Source of the DNA: Lachnospiraceae bacterium
GTDB taxonomy: Bacteria > Bacillota_A > Clostridia > Lachnospirales > Lachnospiraceae
Length of the DNA: 30,968 nucleotides
Reading direction: 5' to 3'
Assembly: GCA_016287765.1 (NCBI GenBank)
Contig: JAEEWS010000036.1
Span: 1 to 30,968 of the forward strand
Position numbers and translations under genes: made by a program. This document shows positions 1 through 8,200 of this stretch, in pieces. Within the stretch, counting starts at the first letter, position 1; each line of letters starts with the position of its first letter. The notes under the pieces were generated by a model. The model did not search any database. It saw only the letters and a program-made list of their open reading frames with translations, and had not been told where the DNA came from.

Positions 1-2
1 CT

Positions 3-162
3 AGTACATCGGTTATTAAATAACTGGACCGAATGCTTGCCTGCTTACCCGACTGCCCGTACATGAAAGCCTCGGAGTAGCCCGCTACACCTGCGTTTTC
101 ACGCACGAGCATTCGAGCAAGCATTCTGCGCATTAGTCCATTTATTTTAAAACCGATGTACT
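3..162. repeat. 160-bp imperfect palindrome with nested hairpins
   Basis: The outer arms at 3-29 and 136-162 are 27 nt each and match at 24 of 27 positions as inverted repeats. Inside them is a perfect 10-bp inverted pair (GAATGCTTGC at 31-40, GCAAGCATTC at 117-126) and two short hairpins (GTAG/CTAC at 77-88, TGCGT/ACGCA at 92-105). No reading frame is evident. The element starts 4 nt past the tcdA stop codon, so it could act as its 3' end structure. The terminal arms also fit a small non-autonomous mobile element. No second copy is present in the window. Confidence 0.6.
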
Positions 163-166
163 GGTT

Positions 167-934
167 TTAATCCGGGTTTCTGAAATCCAGAAGATCTTTC
201 ACCACTTCCGCCGCTATTATGAGCCCTGCCACGGCAGGTGTAAAAGCCATACTGCCCGGTATTGCCTTTCGTACTTCGCATTCCGCCGCCGTATCCGGAG
301 GACAGGTGCAATTGTTCCTGCAGCTCATCTCGATCTCTGTTTTAGGAGAAAGAGGTTTTTCCTTTGAATAAACCACCTTGAGCTTTTTTATCCCTCTCTT
401 TTTAAGCTCTCTTCTCATCACCTTTGCCAGGGGACAGACAGTGGTCTTGTATATGTCCGCCACCTCAAACTTTTCCGGATTTATCTTATTTCCCGCGCCC
501 ATACAGCTGATGATCGGCACTTCTGCCGCATTGGCCTGCATCACCAGTTCTATCTTTCCCGTAACAGTATCTATGGCATCCACCACATAGTCAAATTCAG
601 TAAGATCAAATTCTTTACAGGTTTCGGGCATATAAAAAGTCTTATAGGTGTGTACGATTGCATCGGGATTAATGTCTTTTATCCTTTCCTTGGCCACATC
701 CACCTTGTATCTTCCCACGGTACTGTGAAGTGCGATTATCTGCCTGTTAAGATTTGTCGGAGATACTTTATCATCATCTATGATGTCAATGCTGCCCACA
801 CCGCTTCTGGCAAGAGCTTCAACCACATAACCTCCCACTCCTCCCACACCAAATACGGCAACACGGGAATTTTTTAATCTATCCATATTATCCTTCCCCA
901 CAAGGAGACGGGTTCTTTGAAACTGATCGGGCAT
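167..934 (-). CDS. tcdA: tRNA threonylcarbamoyladenosine dehydratase (ThiF/E1-like, TcdA family)
   Basis: An E1-like adenylating enzyme of 255 aa. The TcdA family dehydrates t6A37 of ANN-decoding tRNAs to its cyclic form using ATP. The N-terminal half shows the Rossmann nucleotide site VAVFGVGGVGG, then IDIIDDDKVSPTNLNRQ, which is the E1 ATP-binding and arginine region, and YVVDAIDTVTGK. Two cysteine pairs lie near the C-terminus (CRNNCTC region). The start was moved inward to the ATG at 932-934 (MPDQFQRT) because GGAGG lies at 941-945 and the upstream extension looks non-coding. Length fits the family. Transcribed alone from a good promoter at 990-1018. A generic HesA/MoeB/ThiF protein is the alternative. 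Confidence 0.9.
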   Translation of the reverse strand: MPDQFQRTRLLVGKDNMDRLKNSRVAVFGVGGVGGYVVEALARSGVGSIDIIDDDKVSPTNLNRQIIALHSTVGRYKVDVAKERIKDINPDAIVHTYKTFYMPETCKEFDLTEFDYVVDAIDTVTGKIELVMQANAAEVPIISCMGAGNKINPEKFEVADIYKTTVCPLAKVMRRELKKRGIKKLKVVYSKEKPLSPKTEIEMSCRNNCTCPPDTAAECEVRKAIPGSMAFTPAVAGLIIAAEVVKDLLDFRNPD

Positions 935-989
935 TTTACACCTCCGGAGAGTATTTCTCCCACTTTTACATATTAAAAAATCTTTGGAT

Positions 990-1018
990 ATTGTAGCAAA
1001 AAAAATAAGGGTATGCAA
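990..1018 (-). promoter_or_regulatory. Promoter for tcdA
   Basis: Reading the minus strand, -35 TTGCAT (1013-1018), a 17-nt spacer and -10 TACAAT (990-995) with an extended TG-N motif directly before the -10. This places the transcript start about 50 nt ahead of the tcdA start codon. Confidence 0.65.
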
Positions 1019-1141
1019 TCGCTTTGCTCTATTGCCGGTGAAGTGGCCGGAGTTACTGCCGGCTGTAAATAACCGGAAATTATGTAGTCATTTTAGGATA
1101 AAACGATGATTTTAACCATATTTTTTAGTATCAGTATAGGT

Positions 1142-1147
1142 TATAAT
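1142..1147 (+). promoter_or_regulatory. Possible -10 box for the acyltransferase operon
   Basis: A perfect TATAAT lies 64 nt ahead of the acyltransferase start codon. No good -35 box is found at 16-18 nt; only a T-run around 1121-1126 is available. The assignment rests mainly on the -10 and its position. Confidence 0.35.
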
Positions 1148-1210
1148 CTTTAATTGGGGTAAAGTTTAATTATTGATACAGCTATCGTATGATTTTGGGA
1201 GGTATATGAC

Positions 1211-1999
1211 ATGCCCGTTATAATATATAAGATCCTGCTCATCCTTGCTTGGATCATAATCGCAGCCTTTGGAGCAGCGGCCTTATGGGTCGTATTTCTA
1301 ATGATAAATGCGATCCTTATAAGTCCCAAAAAAATCTACACCAAACATTCCCGATATCACCGGTTCTTACTTAATTTTTCAACGGTTCTGGCTCTTCCAG
1401 GAGCAGGAGTCAGGCTCCATGTTACCGGTCTGGAAAAACTTCCCGCCGAAGGACGATTCGTACTTATGGGGAATCACCGTTCAAAATTCGATCCCATAGT
1501 TACCTGGCGGGTGCTGATGGACAGGGATGTGGCCTATATCTCCAAGCCCGAAAACTTCAAGGTATTCTGTTTCGGCCGTATAATAAGGAAGTGTTGTTTC
1601 CTTCCCATTAACCGTACAGATCCCAGAGAAAGTCTTAAAACCTTCATGAAGGCAGCCGAACTTCTTAAAAACGATACCGTATCCATGGGTATATATCCCG
1701 AAGGCACCAGAAGCAAAACGCTTGAGCTTCTCCCTTTCCACGACGGAACCATGAAGGTTGCTCAAATGGCCAAGGTGCCCATTGTGGTGGTGACCACCAG
1801 AGGCACCGAGAATATCGCTCACAATTTCCCTTTCAGAAACACTGACGTGTATGTGGACTTTATCGAGACCATACCTGCCGACTTTGTGACTTCCAATTCA
1901 TCTCATGTTATTTCCGCAAGAGTAAGGGAAGACATGGAAAAAGTTTTAGGAAAAAGTGTTCCCAAGGAAAGCGGTATCACAAACACGATCGTTGCCTGA
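1211..1999 (+). CDS. 1-acyl-sn-glycerol-3-phosphate acyltransferase (PlsC-like)
   Basis: Membrane-bound phospholipid-synthesis acyltransferase of 262 aa that would move an acyl chain onto lysophosphatidic acid. The hallmark HX4D block is present as NHRSKFD (about residues 88-94), followed by the FLPINRTDPRES block and the glycerophosphate-binding block YPEGTRS (about 162-168). One hydrophobic N-terminal segment (residues 5-32) anchors it to the membrane. GGGAGG precedes the ATG by about 8 nt. The lipid kinase gene follows 27 nt downstream in the same direction, so the pair probably forms a lipid operon. The acyl substrate cannot be told from sequence, so no symbol is given. Confidence 0.88.
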   Translation: MPVIIYKILLILAWIIIAAFGAAALWVVFLMINAILISPKKIYTKHSRYHRFLLNFSTVLALPGAGVRLHVTGLEKLPAEGRFVLMGNHRSKFDPIVTWRVLMDRDVAYISKPENFKVFCFGRIIRKCCFLPINRTDPRESLKTFMKAAELLKNDTVSMGIYPEGTRSKTLELLPFHDGTMKVAQMAKVPIVVVTTRGTENIAHNFPFRNTDVYVDFIETIPADFVTSNSSHVISARVREDMEKVLGKSVPKESGITNTIVA

Positions 2000-2026
2000 A
2001 AAGGCTTATATAAAGGAGAGGAATTT

Positions 2027-2878
2027 ATGAAGAACGTGATCTTATATAACCCCTATTCCAACAATAAAAGGGGACAAGAGGCAGCAAAGGAAGTCGAAGC
2101 TTTCGTTACCGGAGAAACAGTCTTTGAAGATATCACAAAGATCAAAGACATCCTCGGATACATTAACAATGCGAACGCAGAAGACAAGCTCATCCTTGTG
2201 GGTGGAGACGGTACCATAAACCACCTGGCAAATGACCTTAAGGGCACCGTTCCCGATAAGGAGATCCTTCTGTTTGCCGCAGGTACGGGAAATGATTTTA
2301 AGGCAGATATCGCTCCCGCAGAAAATGAGCACTTTATTTCTTTAAACAAATATCTTTCCGATCTTCCCACCGTCACCATAAACGGAAAGACAACTTATTT
2401 CCTGAACGGCATAGGCTACGGCATTGACGGTTATTGCTGTGAAGTGGGCGACAAGCTCCGCGCCGCTTCCGATAAACCCGTTAATTACGCAGGCATAGCA
2501 ATAAAAGGCCTTCTCTTCCACTTTAAGCCAAGGAATGCTACAATTATCGTTGACGGCGAAGAAAAGACTTACAAACATGTATGGCTTGCCCCCACCATGA
2601 AGGGGCGTTTCTACGGCGGAGGCATGATGGTGGCTCCGGAGCAGAACAGGCTGGATCAAAGCAGAGAGGTTTCCACGGTTGTAATGTATGGTTCCGGAAA
2701 ACTCAAGACCCTCATGGTCTTCCCAAGCATCTTTAAGGGCGAGCACGTTTCCCACAAGGAAATGGTGGAAGTCAGAAAAGGGCACAATATAACCGTTAAA
2801 TTTGATACCCCCTGTGCGCTTCAGATCGACGGAGAAACTGTTTTAAACGTATCGGAATATACGGTACAGGCTAAATAA
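2027..2878 (+). CDS. Diacylglycerol/lipid kinase family protein
   Basis: A 283-aa cytosolic or peripheral enzyme of the DAGK catalytic family, which phosphorylates a lipid hydroxyl using ATP. The family motif LVGGDGTINHL is at about residues 57-67, the GTGNDF segment at about 86-91, and GGGMMVAPEQNRLDQ follows near residue 200. The N-terminal ILYNPYSNNKRG matches the usual opening NP-S--G strand. AAAGGAGAGG lies just before the ATG. It follows the PlsC-like gene closely and is closed by a terminator at 2893. Members act on diacylglycerol, undecaprenol-like or sphingoid lipids, and the sequence does not separate these. Confidence 0.88.
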   Translation: MKNVILYNPYSNNKRGQEAAKEVEAFVTGETVFEDITKIKDILGYINNANAEDKLILVGGDGTINHLANDLKGTVPDKEILLFAAGTGNDFKADIAPAENEHFISLNKYLSDLPTVTINGKTTYFLNGIGYGIDGYCCEVGDKLRAASDKPVNYAGIAIKGLLFHFKPRNATIIVDGEEKTYKHVWLAPTMKGRFYGGGMMVAPEQNRLDQSREVSTVVMYGSGKLKTLMVFPSIFKGEHVSHKEMVEVRKGHNITVKFDTPCALQIDGETVLNVSEYTVQAK

Positions 2879-2892
2879 ACCCGTGTTTTATC

Positions 2893-2928
2893 AAAGGGAG
2901 ACTCTTATCAGTCTCCCTTTACTTTTTC
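2893..2928 (+). terminator. Rho-independent terminator after the lipid kinase
   Basis: A perfect 10-bp stem (AAAGGGAGAC at 2893-2902, GTCTCCCTTT at 2911-2920) with an 8-nt loop, followed by ACTTTTT. Confidence 0.85.
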
Positions 2929-2951
2929 ACAACATCTGCACCATTTTTTCA

Positions 2952-3027
2952 TAGATAAATCACAAAAATATGCTATAATCCGAAATATAAGAAATGTAAG
3001 AATACTCTGACAATTACTTTTGTCAGG
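2952..3027 (+). promoter_or_regulatory. Promoter and dyad ahead of the beta-helix lipoprotein
   Basis: The -10 TATAAT (2974-2979) is preceded by TGC (extended type). The -35 is weak (TAGATA, 2952-2957, 16-nt spacer). Just downstream, CTGACAA (3007-3013) and TTGTCAG (3020-3026) form a perfect 7-bp dyad with a 6-nt centre in the predicted 5' leader. It could be an operator or an RNA hairpin. Confidence 0.5.
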
Positions 3028-3062
3028 ACAGATCATTCATTAAAAAGAAAAGGATCAAGCCT

Positions 3063-5336
3063 ATGAAGAAAACAAGATTATTAGCTGTAATTGCATGCCT
3101 TTCCCTTGTTATCGCCGGTTGCGGCACATCCACAAGCTCCGACAACACTTCAAAAGACAATTCCGGTTCCGCTCAGACCACTCAGGCGGTATCAAGTGAC
3201 TCGAGCAGCGCAAAAGCCACTGCCACACCTACAGTTGCTTCAAACAGCACCTCGGCAGAAGCCACCGCTACCCCTGCAGCCTCCTCCGAAAGCACAGCCG
3301 CTCAGGCTCCCACTGCAGTTCCCACAGCAGCGCCTACCGTAGCTCCTACCACTGCTCCGGTTCCTGCGGCAGATGCTTCGGATAATTCGGAAACCATATC
3401 CGAAAGCTTCACCATCACCACAGAAGACGGCAAGTTCACAAAGAGCGGAAAAACCTACACCATTACGGCAGCAGGCACCTACACCCTCACGGGTCTTCTG
3501 GAGGAAGGCTGTATCATTGTAGAAGCGGGCGACGACGATAAAGTAAATCTTGACCTTAACGGTGTTAAGATAACCAACTCCACCACCGCTCCCATCATTT
3601 GCCAAAACGCCGACAAGATTAAGATCAAATCTGTGGAAGACACCTACAACGAGATCATAGATTCCAGATCTGCCAAGTCCGACGACGCAGACGATGACGA
3701 AGGAAACGCAGCCATCTATGCGGAATGTGACCTGGATCTTACAGGTAAGGGATCCCTCGTCGTTTCTTCCACTTACAATAACGGTATCCAATCCAAGGAT
3801 TCCATCGAGATCAAGAATGTTACCCTTAAAGTTACCGCTGTCAATAATGCTATCCGCGGTAACGATTCCGTAGATATCCTTTCCGGAAATCTCATTCTCA
3901 TCGCAAAAGGCGGCGACGGCATCAAGACCTCCAACAGCGATGTCTCTTCCAAGGGCAATCAGCGCGGTATCGTTACAATTTCCGGCGGCAACGTGGATAT
4001 ATATGCCTGCTGCGAAGGTATTACCGCAGCCTATGACGTGGTGATCTCCACTGAAGGCAACATTAACATTTACACCGATAAGTATTCGGATTACACATCA
4101 GGTAAGGTAACTTCAGGTTCGGATTTCTACATTGTACTTCCCACCTCGATCTACACTTCCACTTCCGAATTCTATGCATATTTTTACAATGATGATTATG
4201 AATCCGGCGTATGGGCAAAGGCGACCTATGACTCCATGATCTCCGGCGGACGTACAAGATATTACGGCTTAAAGCTCTCTGCTCCTTCCGGATACGCAAA
4301 TGTACAATTCTTCAGATTTAAGACAGGATCCACCCCCAGTACCACTTCCTACACAGGAGTTACTACCGGAGATATCCTGAACACCTCCAAGAATGCCTTC
4401 CTCATTACTGCCCTTGACTCTTCAACATCTGTCATGACCGGTGACTACACCCAGATCACCATGAGCAGCAATAACAGCAGTTCCAAGAGCGTTTACTCCA
4501 CAAAGGGTATCGTGGCCGACAACGCCATAACCATTTCAAATGCCACCATAAACATTTACTGCTCCGACGACGGCCTCCATGCACATCATGACGTACTTCT
4601 TGAGACCAAAGTATACGGCGTGGGCGACATCACCATAGACAGCGGATCCGTTACCATCAATGCCGCAGACGATGGCATACATGCCGACAACATCGTTACT
4701 GTTAACAACGGTACAATAAATATTGTTACCTCCTATGAAGGCATCGAAGGAAACATTATAAACATAAACGGCGGAAAGACCTATGTATATGCTACCGATG
4801 ACGGTCTCAATGCATGTGCGGGCAATGTGACACCAATGATCAACTTTAACGGAGGCTACATCGACGTTACCACTCCTTCCGGAGATACCGATGCGGTAGA
4901 TTCCAACGGAAGCGTTAAAATGACCGGTGGTCTGGCCCTGATCAAGGGAGGCAATTCAAACGGCGGTATGGCAGGTTCAGTGGATGTGGACGGAACCATC
5001 ACCGTAACAGGCGGAACCATCATCGCCCTCGGTGGCATCTGCTCCGTACCTTCCAATTCCGTTAACGGTTATGTGGCTACCTCCACTTCCTTCGGAAACG
5101 GCACCTACACTCTTAAGGATGCTTCAGGTAATACAATTACAAGTTTTACACTTACCTCAAACTATTCCAATGGCTGGATTGCATCCGACAAACTGGTTAC
5201 CGGAACCACTTATACATTATATAAAGGTAATTCTTCAGTCCTCTCCTGGACCCAGACCTCAGGCATCATGAACGCCTCTTCCGTAAAAACCGGAATGGGC
5301 GGCTTCGGTGGCGGCGGCAAGGGCGGCTTCAGATAG
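3063..5336 (+). CDS. Lipoprotein with Cthe_2159-type carbohydrate-binding beta-helix domain
   Basis: A 757-aa surface lipoprotein. The signal peptide ends in the lipobox LVIAGC with Cys20 as the lipidated residue. Residues 21-110 are a Ser/Thr/Ala/Pro linker with repeated APT/VPT units. The remainder is a repetitive beta-helix with many DDGI/DDGL turns (DGIKTSN, DDGLHAHHD, DDGIHADN, DDGLNACAG) and ends in a glycine-rich tail. This resembles the PF14262 family, named for Clostridium thermocellum Cthe_2159, whose members bind cellulose and acidic sugars such as polygalacturonate. Enzymatic activity is not established. It is monocistronic, convergent with the pectin esterase, and probably holds pectin near the uptake system. 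GAAAAGGA precedes the ATG. Confidence 0.85.
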   Translation: MKKTRLLAVIACLSLVIAGCGTSTSSDNTSKDNSGSAQTTQAVSSDSSSAKATATPTVASNSTSAEATATPAASSESTAAQAPTAVPTAAPTVAPTTAPVPAADASDNSETISESFTITTEDGKFTKSGKTYTITAAGTYTLTGLLEEGCIIVEAGDDDKVNLDLNGVKITNSTTAPIICQNADKIKIKSVEDTYNEIIDSRSAKSDDADDDEGNAAIYAECDLDLTGKGSLVVSSTYNNGIQSKDSIEIKNVTLKVTAVNNAIRGNDSVDILSGNLILIAKGGDGIKTSNSDVSSKGNQRGIVTISGGNVDIYACCEGITAAYDVVISTEGNINIYTDKYSDYTSGKVTSGSDFYIVLPTSIYTSTSEFYAYFYNDDYESGVWAKATYDSMISGGRTRYYGLKLSAPSGYANVQFFRFKTGSTPSTTSYTGVTTGDILNTSKNAFLITALDSSTSVMTGDYTQITMSSNNSSSKSVYSTKGIVADNAITISNATINIYCSDDGLHAHHDVLLETKVYGVGDITIDSGSVTINAADDGIHADNIVTVNNGTINIVTSYEGIEGNIININGGKTYVYATDDGLNACAGNVTPMINFNGGYIDVTTPSGDTDAVDSNGSVKMTGGLALIKGGNSNGGMAGSVDVDGTITVTGGTIIALGGICSVPSNSVNGYVATSTSFGNGTYTLKDASGNTITSFTLTSNYSNGWIASDKLVTGTTYTLYKGNSSVLSWTQTSGIMNASSVKTGMGGFGGGGKGGFR

Positions 5337-5350
5337 ACTGCCGATAAGAG

Positions 5351-5390
5351 CAAAAAAGGGCTTTGCCGTTTGGCATTGCCCTCTTTATTA
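5351..5390. terminator. Bidirectional terminator between convergent genes
   Basis: Hairpin AGGGC-TTT-GCC / GGC-ATT-GCCCT (5357-5381) with a short internal mismatch. An A-run lies to the left, giving a T-run for the minus strand, and CTTTATTATTT lies to the right. It serves both the lipoprotein gene and, after the stop at 5388-5390, the pectin esterase gene. Confidence 0.65.
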
Positions 5391-6290
5391 TTTAAAGAAA
5401 TCCTTAAGTTCTTTTATCCTTTCGGGAGATGCCACCTTGCTCCAGATCACCCTTCCCTCCGGCTTTACATCCTCATAGAATCTGGCCGTCTTGTCCCTGT
5501 CCGTGTCATTCCACTTATTAAAACCTTCGGTTTTAATATGCTTTCCGTAAGTGCATCCCACAAATGTGGAAAGTCCGTAGTCCCTCCATGGGCGGGCCAG
5601 AAAAATAGTATTCTCTCCCACGCCTTCATCTGCCGTCAGGTCGCAGTTCAGGAACAAAAATCCGATCTGCTGCTCAAGTCCATGGGCAGGAGCAGCCACG
5701 TAACCGCCTCCTCTGGCATCTACACGGGATCTTATCTCACAATTATCAAACAAAGCATCTCCGCAGCCGAAAATAAAATCCACGGTTCCGGAAATAAAAC
5801 AATCTTTAAATATCTGTTTCATGGGCTTAAAGATATTAAGTTTTTCCTTAAGAAATCCCTCATATCTTTGAGTAAGATCAAAGGGCAGAGGGCCTATAAA
5901 AAGCGTGTCCTGAGTGGATTTCAGCTTTACCCTTTCCGCTCTGAAATTATCCTCGTATACGGTAAGTGCCACTTCCTGACCTTTTTCTTCAGGATAAAGA
6001 GAATCATTCTCTATTGTAAGATCCTCCATGGTAACATTCGGCGCACAAACAGCAACGGTATAGGTCCTGAAGGTTACCAGCTCTTTACCGTCTTCTCCGA
6101 TCTTTTTTGCATAGTCATCGTAGACTATCACGGTTTCATCTGCTCCGCTTCCGGAAATAAAAAGTCCGGGCGTGTTGATCTCCACCTTCTGTCTATAAGT
6201 TCCGGGAAGCAGTCTGAAGTGAGTTCCCGGCTCAGCTTTATCAAACCTTCCCTGAAGATCATCCTGTGAATTCAATTCTATGTAGTTCAT
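5388..6290 (-). CDS. Pectinesterase, CE8 family, predicted cytoplasmic
   Basis: A 300-aa pectin methylesterase that removes methyl esters from galacturonate and releases methanol. The CE8 motifs are present: first glutamine in GQEVAL (Q105), QDT at 127-129, catalytic GTVDFIFG with Asp171, and LARPWR at 231-236. The parallel beta-helix family normally has a secreted catalytic domain of about 300 aa; here there is no signal peptide or membrane segment, so it should act on imported oligomers. It is transcribed divergently from the importer operon. The GGAGG at 6307-6311 sits an unusually long 16 nt from the ATG, yet no closer in-frame start exists, so translation may be modest. Confidence 0.9.
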   Translation of the reverse strand: MNYIELNSQDDLQGRFDKAEPGTHFRLLPGTYRQKVEINTPGLFISGSGADETVIVYDDYAKKIGEDGKELVTFRTYTVAVCAPNVTMEDLTIENDSLYPEEKGQEVALTVYEDNFRAERVKLKSTQDTLFIGPLPFDLTQRYEGFLKEKLNIFKPMKQIFKDCFISGTVDFIFGCGDALFDNCEIRSRVDARGGGYVAAPAHGLEQQIGFLFLNCDLTADEGVGENTIFLARPWRDYGLSTFVGCTYGKHIKTEGFNKWNDTDRDKTARFYEDVKPEGRVIWSKVASPERIKELKDFFK

Positions 6291-6346
6291 ATTTTCTGTA
6301 TTTTTACCTCCAAAAAACCGTAATTATATCCTGTCGTCATAAATAA

Positions 6347-6375
6347 AGTATAAGCCCAATTCCCTAAAAAAACAA
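6347..6375 (-). promoter_or_regulatory. Candidate pectinesterase promoter
   Basis: On the minus strand, -35 TTGTTT (6370-6375), a 17-nt spacer, -10 TATACT (6347-6352). This gives a leader of about 50 nt. A second TATAAT-like string lies closer to the gene (around 6323-6328) without a matching -35. Confidence 0.45.
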
Positions 6376-6461
6376 CCATAGACATTTAAATTGCAAATCT
6401 TGTTTTCATTGTTAATCTTGTGAAATATGTACAAAAAAAATGTTGTTTGCCCACCCTCTTA

Positions 6462-6490
6462 TTGACATGATTACCAAAAGAAGATATACT
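6462..6490 (+). promoter_or_regulatory. Strong promoter of the pectin importer operon
   Basis: Perfect -35 TTGACA (6462-6467), 17-nt spacer, -10 TATACT (6485-6490). Transcription should begin near 6497, only 12 nt ahead of the first ATG at 6509, which favours translation from the second ATG at 6521. It is divergent from the pectinesterase promoter, so one regulator could control both from the interval 6353-6461. Confidence 0.75.
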
Positions 6491-6520
6491 TTCGCCATAT
6501 AGTAAAGCATGGGGAAAGCC

Positions 6521-7108
6521 ATGAAAAACAGACAATTGACCTTTAAACAATACAAAAGTGCAGATCTGATTTTTTTGACTGCACTTTTCACAATATCTGA
6601 ATACATTGTGACTCTGGCGGCGACAAAATGGTTTCCGGGACAACCATATGTTTTTTCACTGTCACCACTTTTTATTGTATTGATATTGATGAGATGGAAC
6701 CTTTACGCAGTGATCCCCGCCATAGCGGGAGCAATATCCTATTGCATAGCTTCAAAAGCGGGTTATCAGCATTATTTCATATATATAACAGGCAACCTTA
6801 CAGCACTTCTTTCCTATATATATATCAGATTCCGAGGAAAAGACAATGTGCGTAGGGACCCAATCCGATCGGCGGTTTTTGTTATCCTCACCTTTCTGTT
6901 CATGCAGGCGGGAAGGTCGGCGGTTTCTCTCGCCTTCGGCGGTGAACTTAAGACGTTTATCCTTTTCATTACCACCGATTCCCTTTCTCTTTTGTTCGCT
7001 TTGATCGCTCTGATCCCGTTAAGGAGAGCGGACGGGCTGTTCGAAGATCAAAAAAGTTATCTTTTCAGGATAGAAAAAGAAAAAAACGAAAGCAATACAT
7101 TTCAGTGA
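6521..7108 (+). CDS. Six-TM integral membrane protein, first gene of importer operon
   Basis: A 195-aa hydrophobic protein that I cannot assign to a family. Six predicted membrane spans are visible, from LIFLTALFTISEYIVTLAA near the N-terminus to SLLFALIALIPL, followed by a charged cytoplasmic tail rich in Lys and Glu. Size and span number recall ECF-transporter substrate-binding (S) subunits, but no signature proves this and no ECF ATPases or T subunit are nearby. The start at 6521 was chosen because the promoter puts the transcript start near 6497 and GGGGA lies 5 nt upstream; the in-frame ATG at 6509 would add four residues. The permease gene follows 18 nt later, so a link to pectic-oligomer uptake is likely but unproven. 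Confidence 0.7.
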   Translation: MKNRQLTFKQYKSADLIFLTALFTISEYIVTLAATKWFPGQPYVFSLSPLFIVLILMRWNLYAVIPAIAGAISYCIASKAGYQHYFIYITGNLTALLSYIYIRFRGKDNVRRDPIRSAVFVILTFLFMQAGRSAVSLAFGGELKTFILFITTDSLSLLFALIALIPLRRADGLFEDQKSYLFRIEKEKNESNTFQ

Positions 7109-7126
7109 TTTCAAGAGGAGACTCAA

Positions 7127-8182
7127 ATGAAGAAAACTATCGCATCAGACTATCTTATCTACGACGAGGCAACAGGGACTTACAAAGAAGATCCCGAACA
7201 GGCTGTCCGTGATGATGTTGAAAAACATCAATGGGCAGGTGTTTTGCATATAATCTTAAGAGACTGGCGTCTCTATCTTATGCTGGTACCTATGATACTC
7301 GTCTTTCTGTTTTGGCGTTATTTTCCCATGTACGAGCTCTTGGGATGCTTTAAGATCCAGGATGAAGTAAAGCCTGTGGCAGAACAGTTCTACAAGGGCT
7401 TTTCCAACTTTAAGCTCTTGCTTTCCGGTTCCTCCAGCATGTCCACCGATTTCTGGAGAGCCATGAGAAACACTTTCCTGCTCAGTTTCTACGGTTTGTG
7501 TTTCGGCTTCCCCATGCCCATAATCATCGCTCTCTTCTTTAACGAGATCAAATCAAACATTGCAAGAAGCGTATATCAGGTTATGACCTATCTTCCCAAG
7601 TTCATGTCCACGGTTGTCATGACGACTCTGGTAACAATGCTTGTAAAGCAGGGTTCACTTACTACGAACATGGGTATCCTTTCCCAGCTTTTCGTAAAGC
7701 TCGGTCTCATCACCAGTGAAGTGGGTAATGCAGGTCTTTTAAATTCTCCCCAGTTTTTCCGTGCCATCTATCAGATCAGCGGTATCTGGGAGGGAGCAGG
7801 CTATGATTCCATAGTCTTCTTTGCGGCGATCATAGCAATATCGCCTACCAGCTACGAGGCAGCCCAGATCGACGGTGCAGGAAAGCTGGCACAGATGAAA
7901 TACGTTGTTCTTCCCAGTATCCTTTCCACCATCGTCATCATGCTGATATCCAGGATCGGATCTCTCTTGAACGTCGGTTATGAAAAAGTACTCCTTCTTT
8001 ATAATAAGGATACTTACATCACGGCAGATGTTGTTTCCACCTTTGCACAGCGTTACGGTATCCAGGGTTCACTTAAAGGTATAGCCTCCGCCGCGGAAAT
8101 GATGAACAACGTTGTGGGAATGCTGCTCGTTATAAGCGCGAATACAATAGCAAGAAAAGCTTCAGATGTTTCGCTTTATTAA
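7127..8182 (+). CDS. Carbohydrate ABC transporter permease, LplB type
   Basis: A 351-aa inner-membrane permease of the CUT1 sugar importer class. A soluble N-terminal tail of about 45 residues is followed by six membrane spans. The EAA loop that docks the ATPase reads SYEAAQIDGAGKLAQMKYVVLP in two halves (about residues 243-264). The opening WRLYLMLVPMILVFLFWRYFPMYELLGCF is typical of LplB-like partners in polysaccharide uptake. AGAGGAG precedes the ATG. It pairs with the YtcP-type permease 18 nt downstream and the lipoprotein binding protein after that. Substrate is inferred as oligogalacturonides or related pectin fragments from the GH28 and GH105 genes in the same operon. Confidence 0.9.
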   Translation: MKKTIASDYLIYDEATGTYKEDPEQAVRDDVEKHQWAGVLHIILRDWRLYLMLVPMILVFLFWRYFPMYELLGCFKIQDEVKPVAEQFYKGFSNFKLLLSGSSSMSTDFWRAMRNTFLLSFYGLCFGFPMPIIIALFFNEIKSNIARSVYQVMTYLPKFMSTVVMTTLVTMLVKQGSLTTNMGILSQLFVKLGLITSEVGNAGLLNSPQFFRAIYQISGIWEGAGYDSIVFFAAIIAISPTSYEAAQIDGAGKLAQMKYVVLPSILSTIVIMLISRIGSLLNVGYEKVLLLYNKDTYITADVVSTFAQRYGIQGSLKGIASAAEMMNNVVGMLLVISANTIARKASDVSLY

Positions 8183-8200
8183 TTCTTTTGGAGACCTGAC

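Noticed and set aside
3091..3342. Pro/Leu-rich overlapping plus-strand frame in the lipoprotein linker
   Set aside because: Frame-shifted reading of a low-complexity Ser/Thr/Ala/Pro linker with no start signal.
5370..6269. A 299-codon plus-strand frame opposite the pectinesterase gene
   Set aside because: It is a mirror of the CE8 gene, has no ribosome site and shows no protein motif; the minus-strand frame has all CE8 catalytic residues.
6418..6434. TTGT-N9-ACAA dyad in the divergent pectin control region as an operator
   Set aside because: Only four bases per arm in AT-rich DNA and no second copy at the lipoprotein promoter; likely chance.
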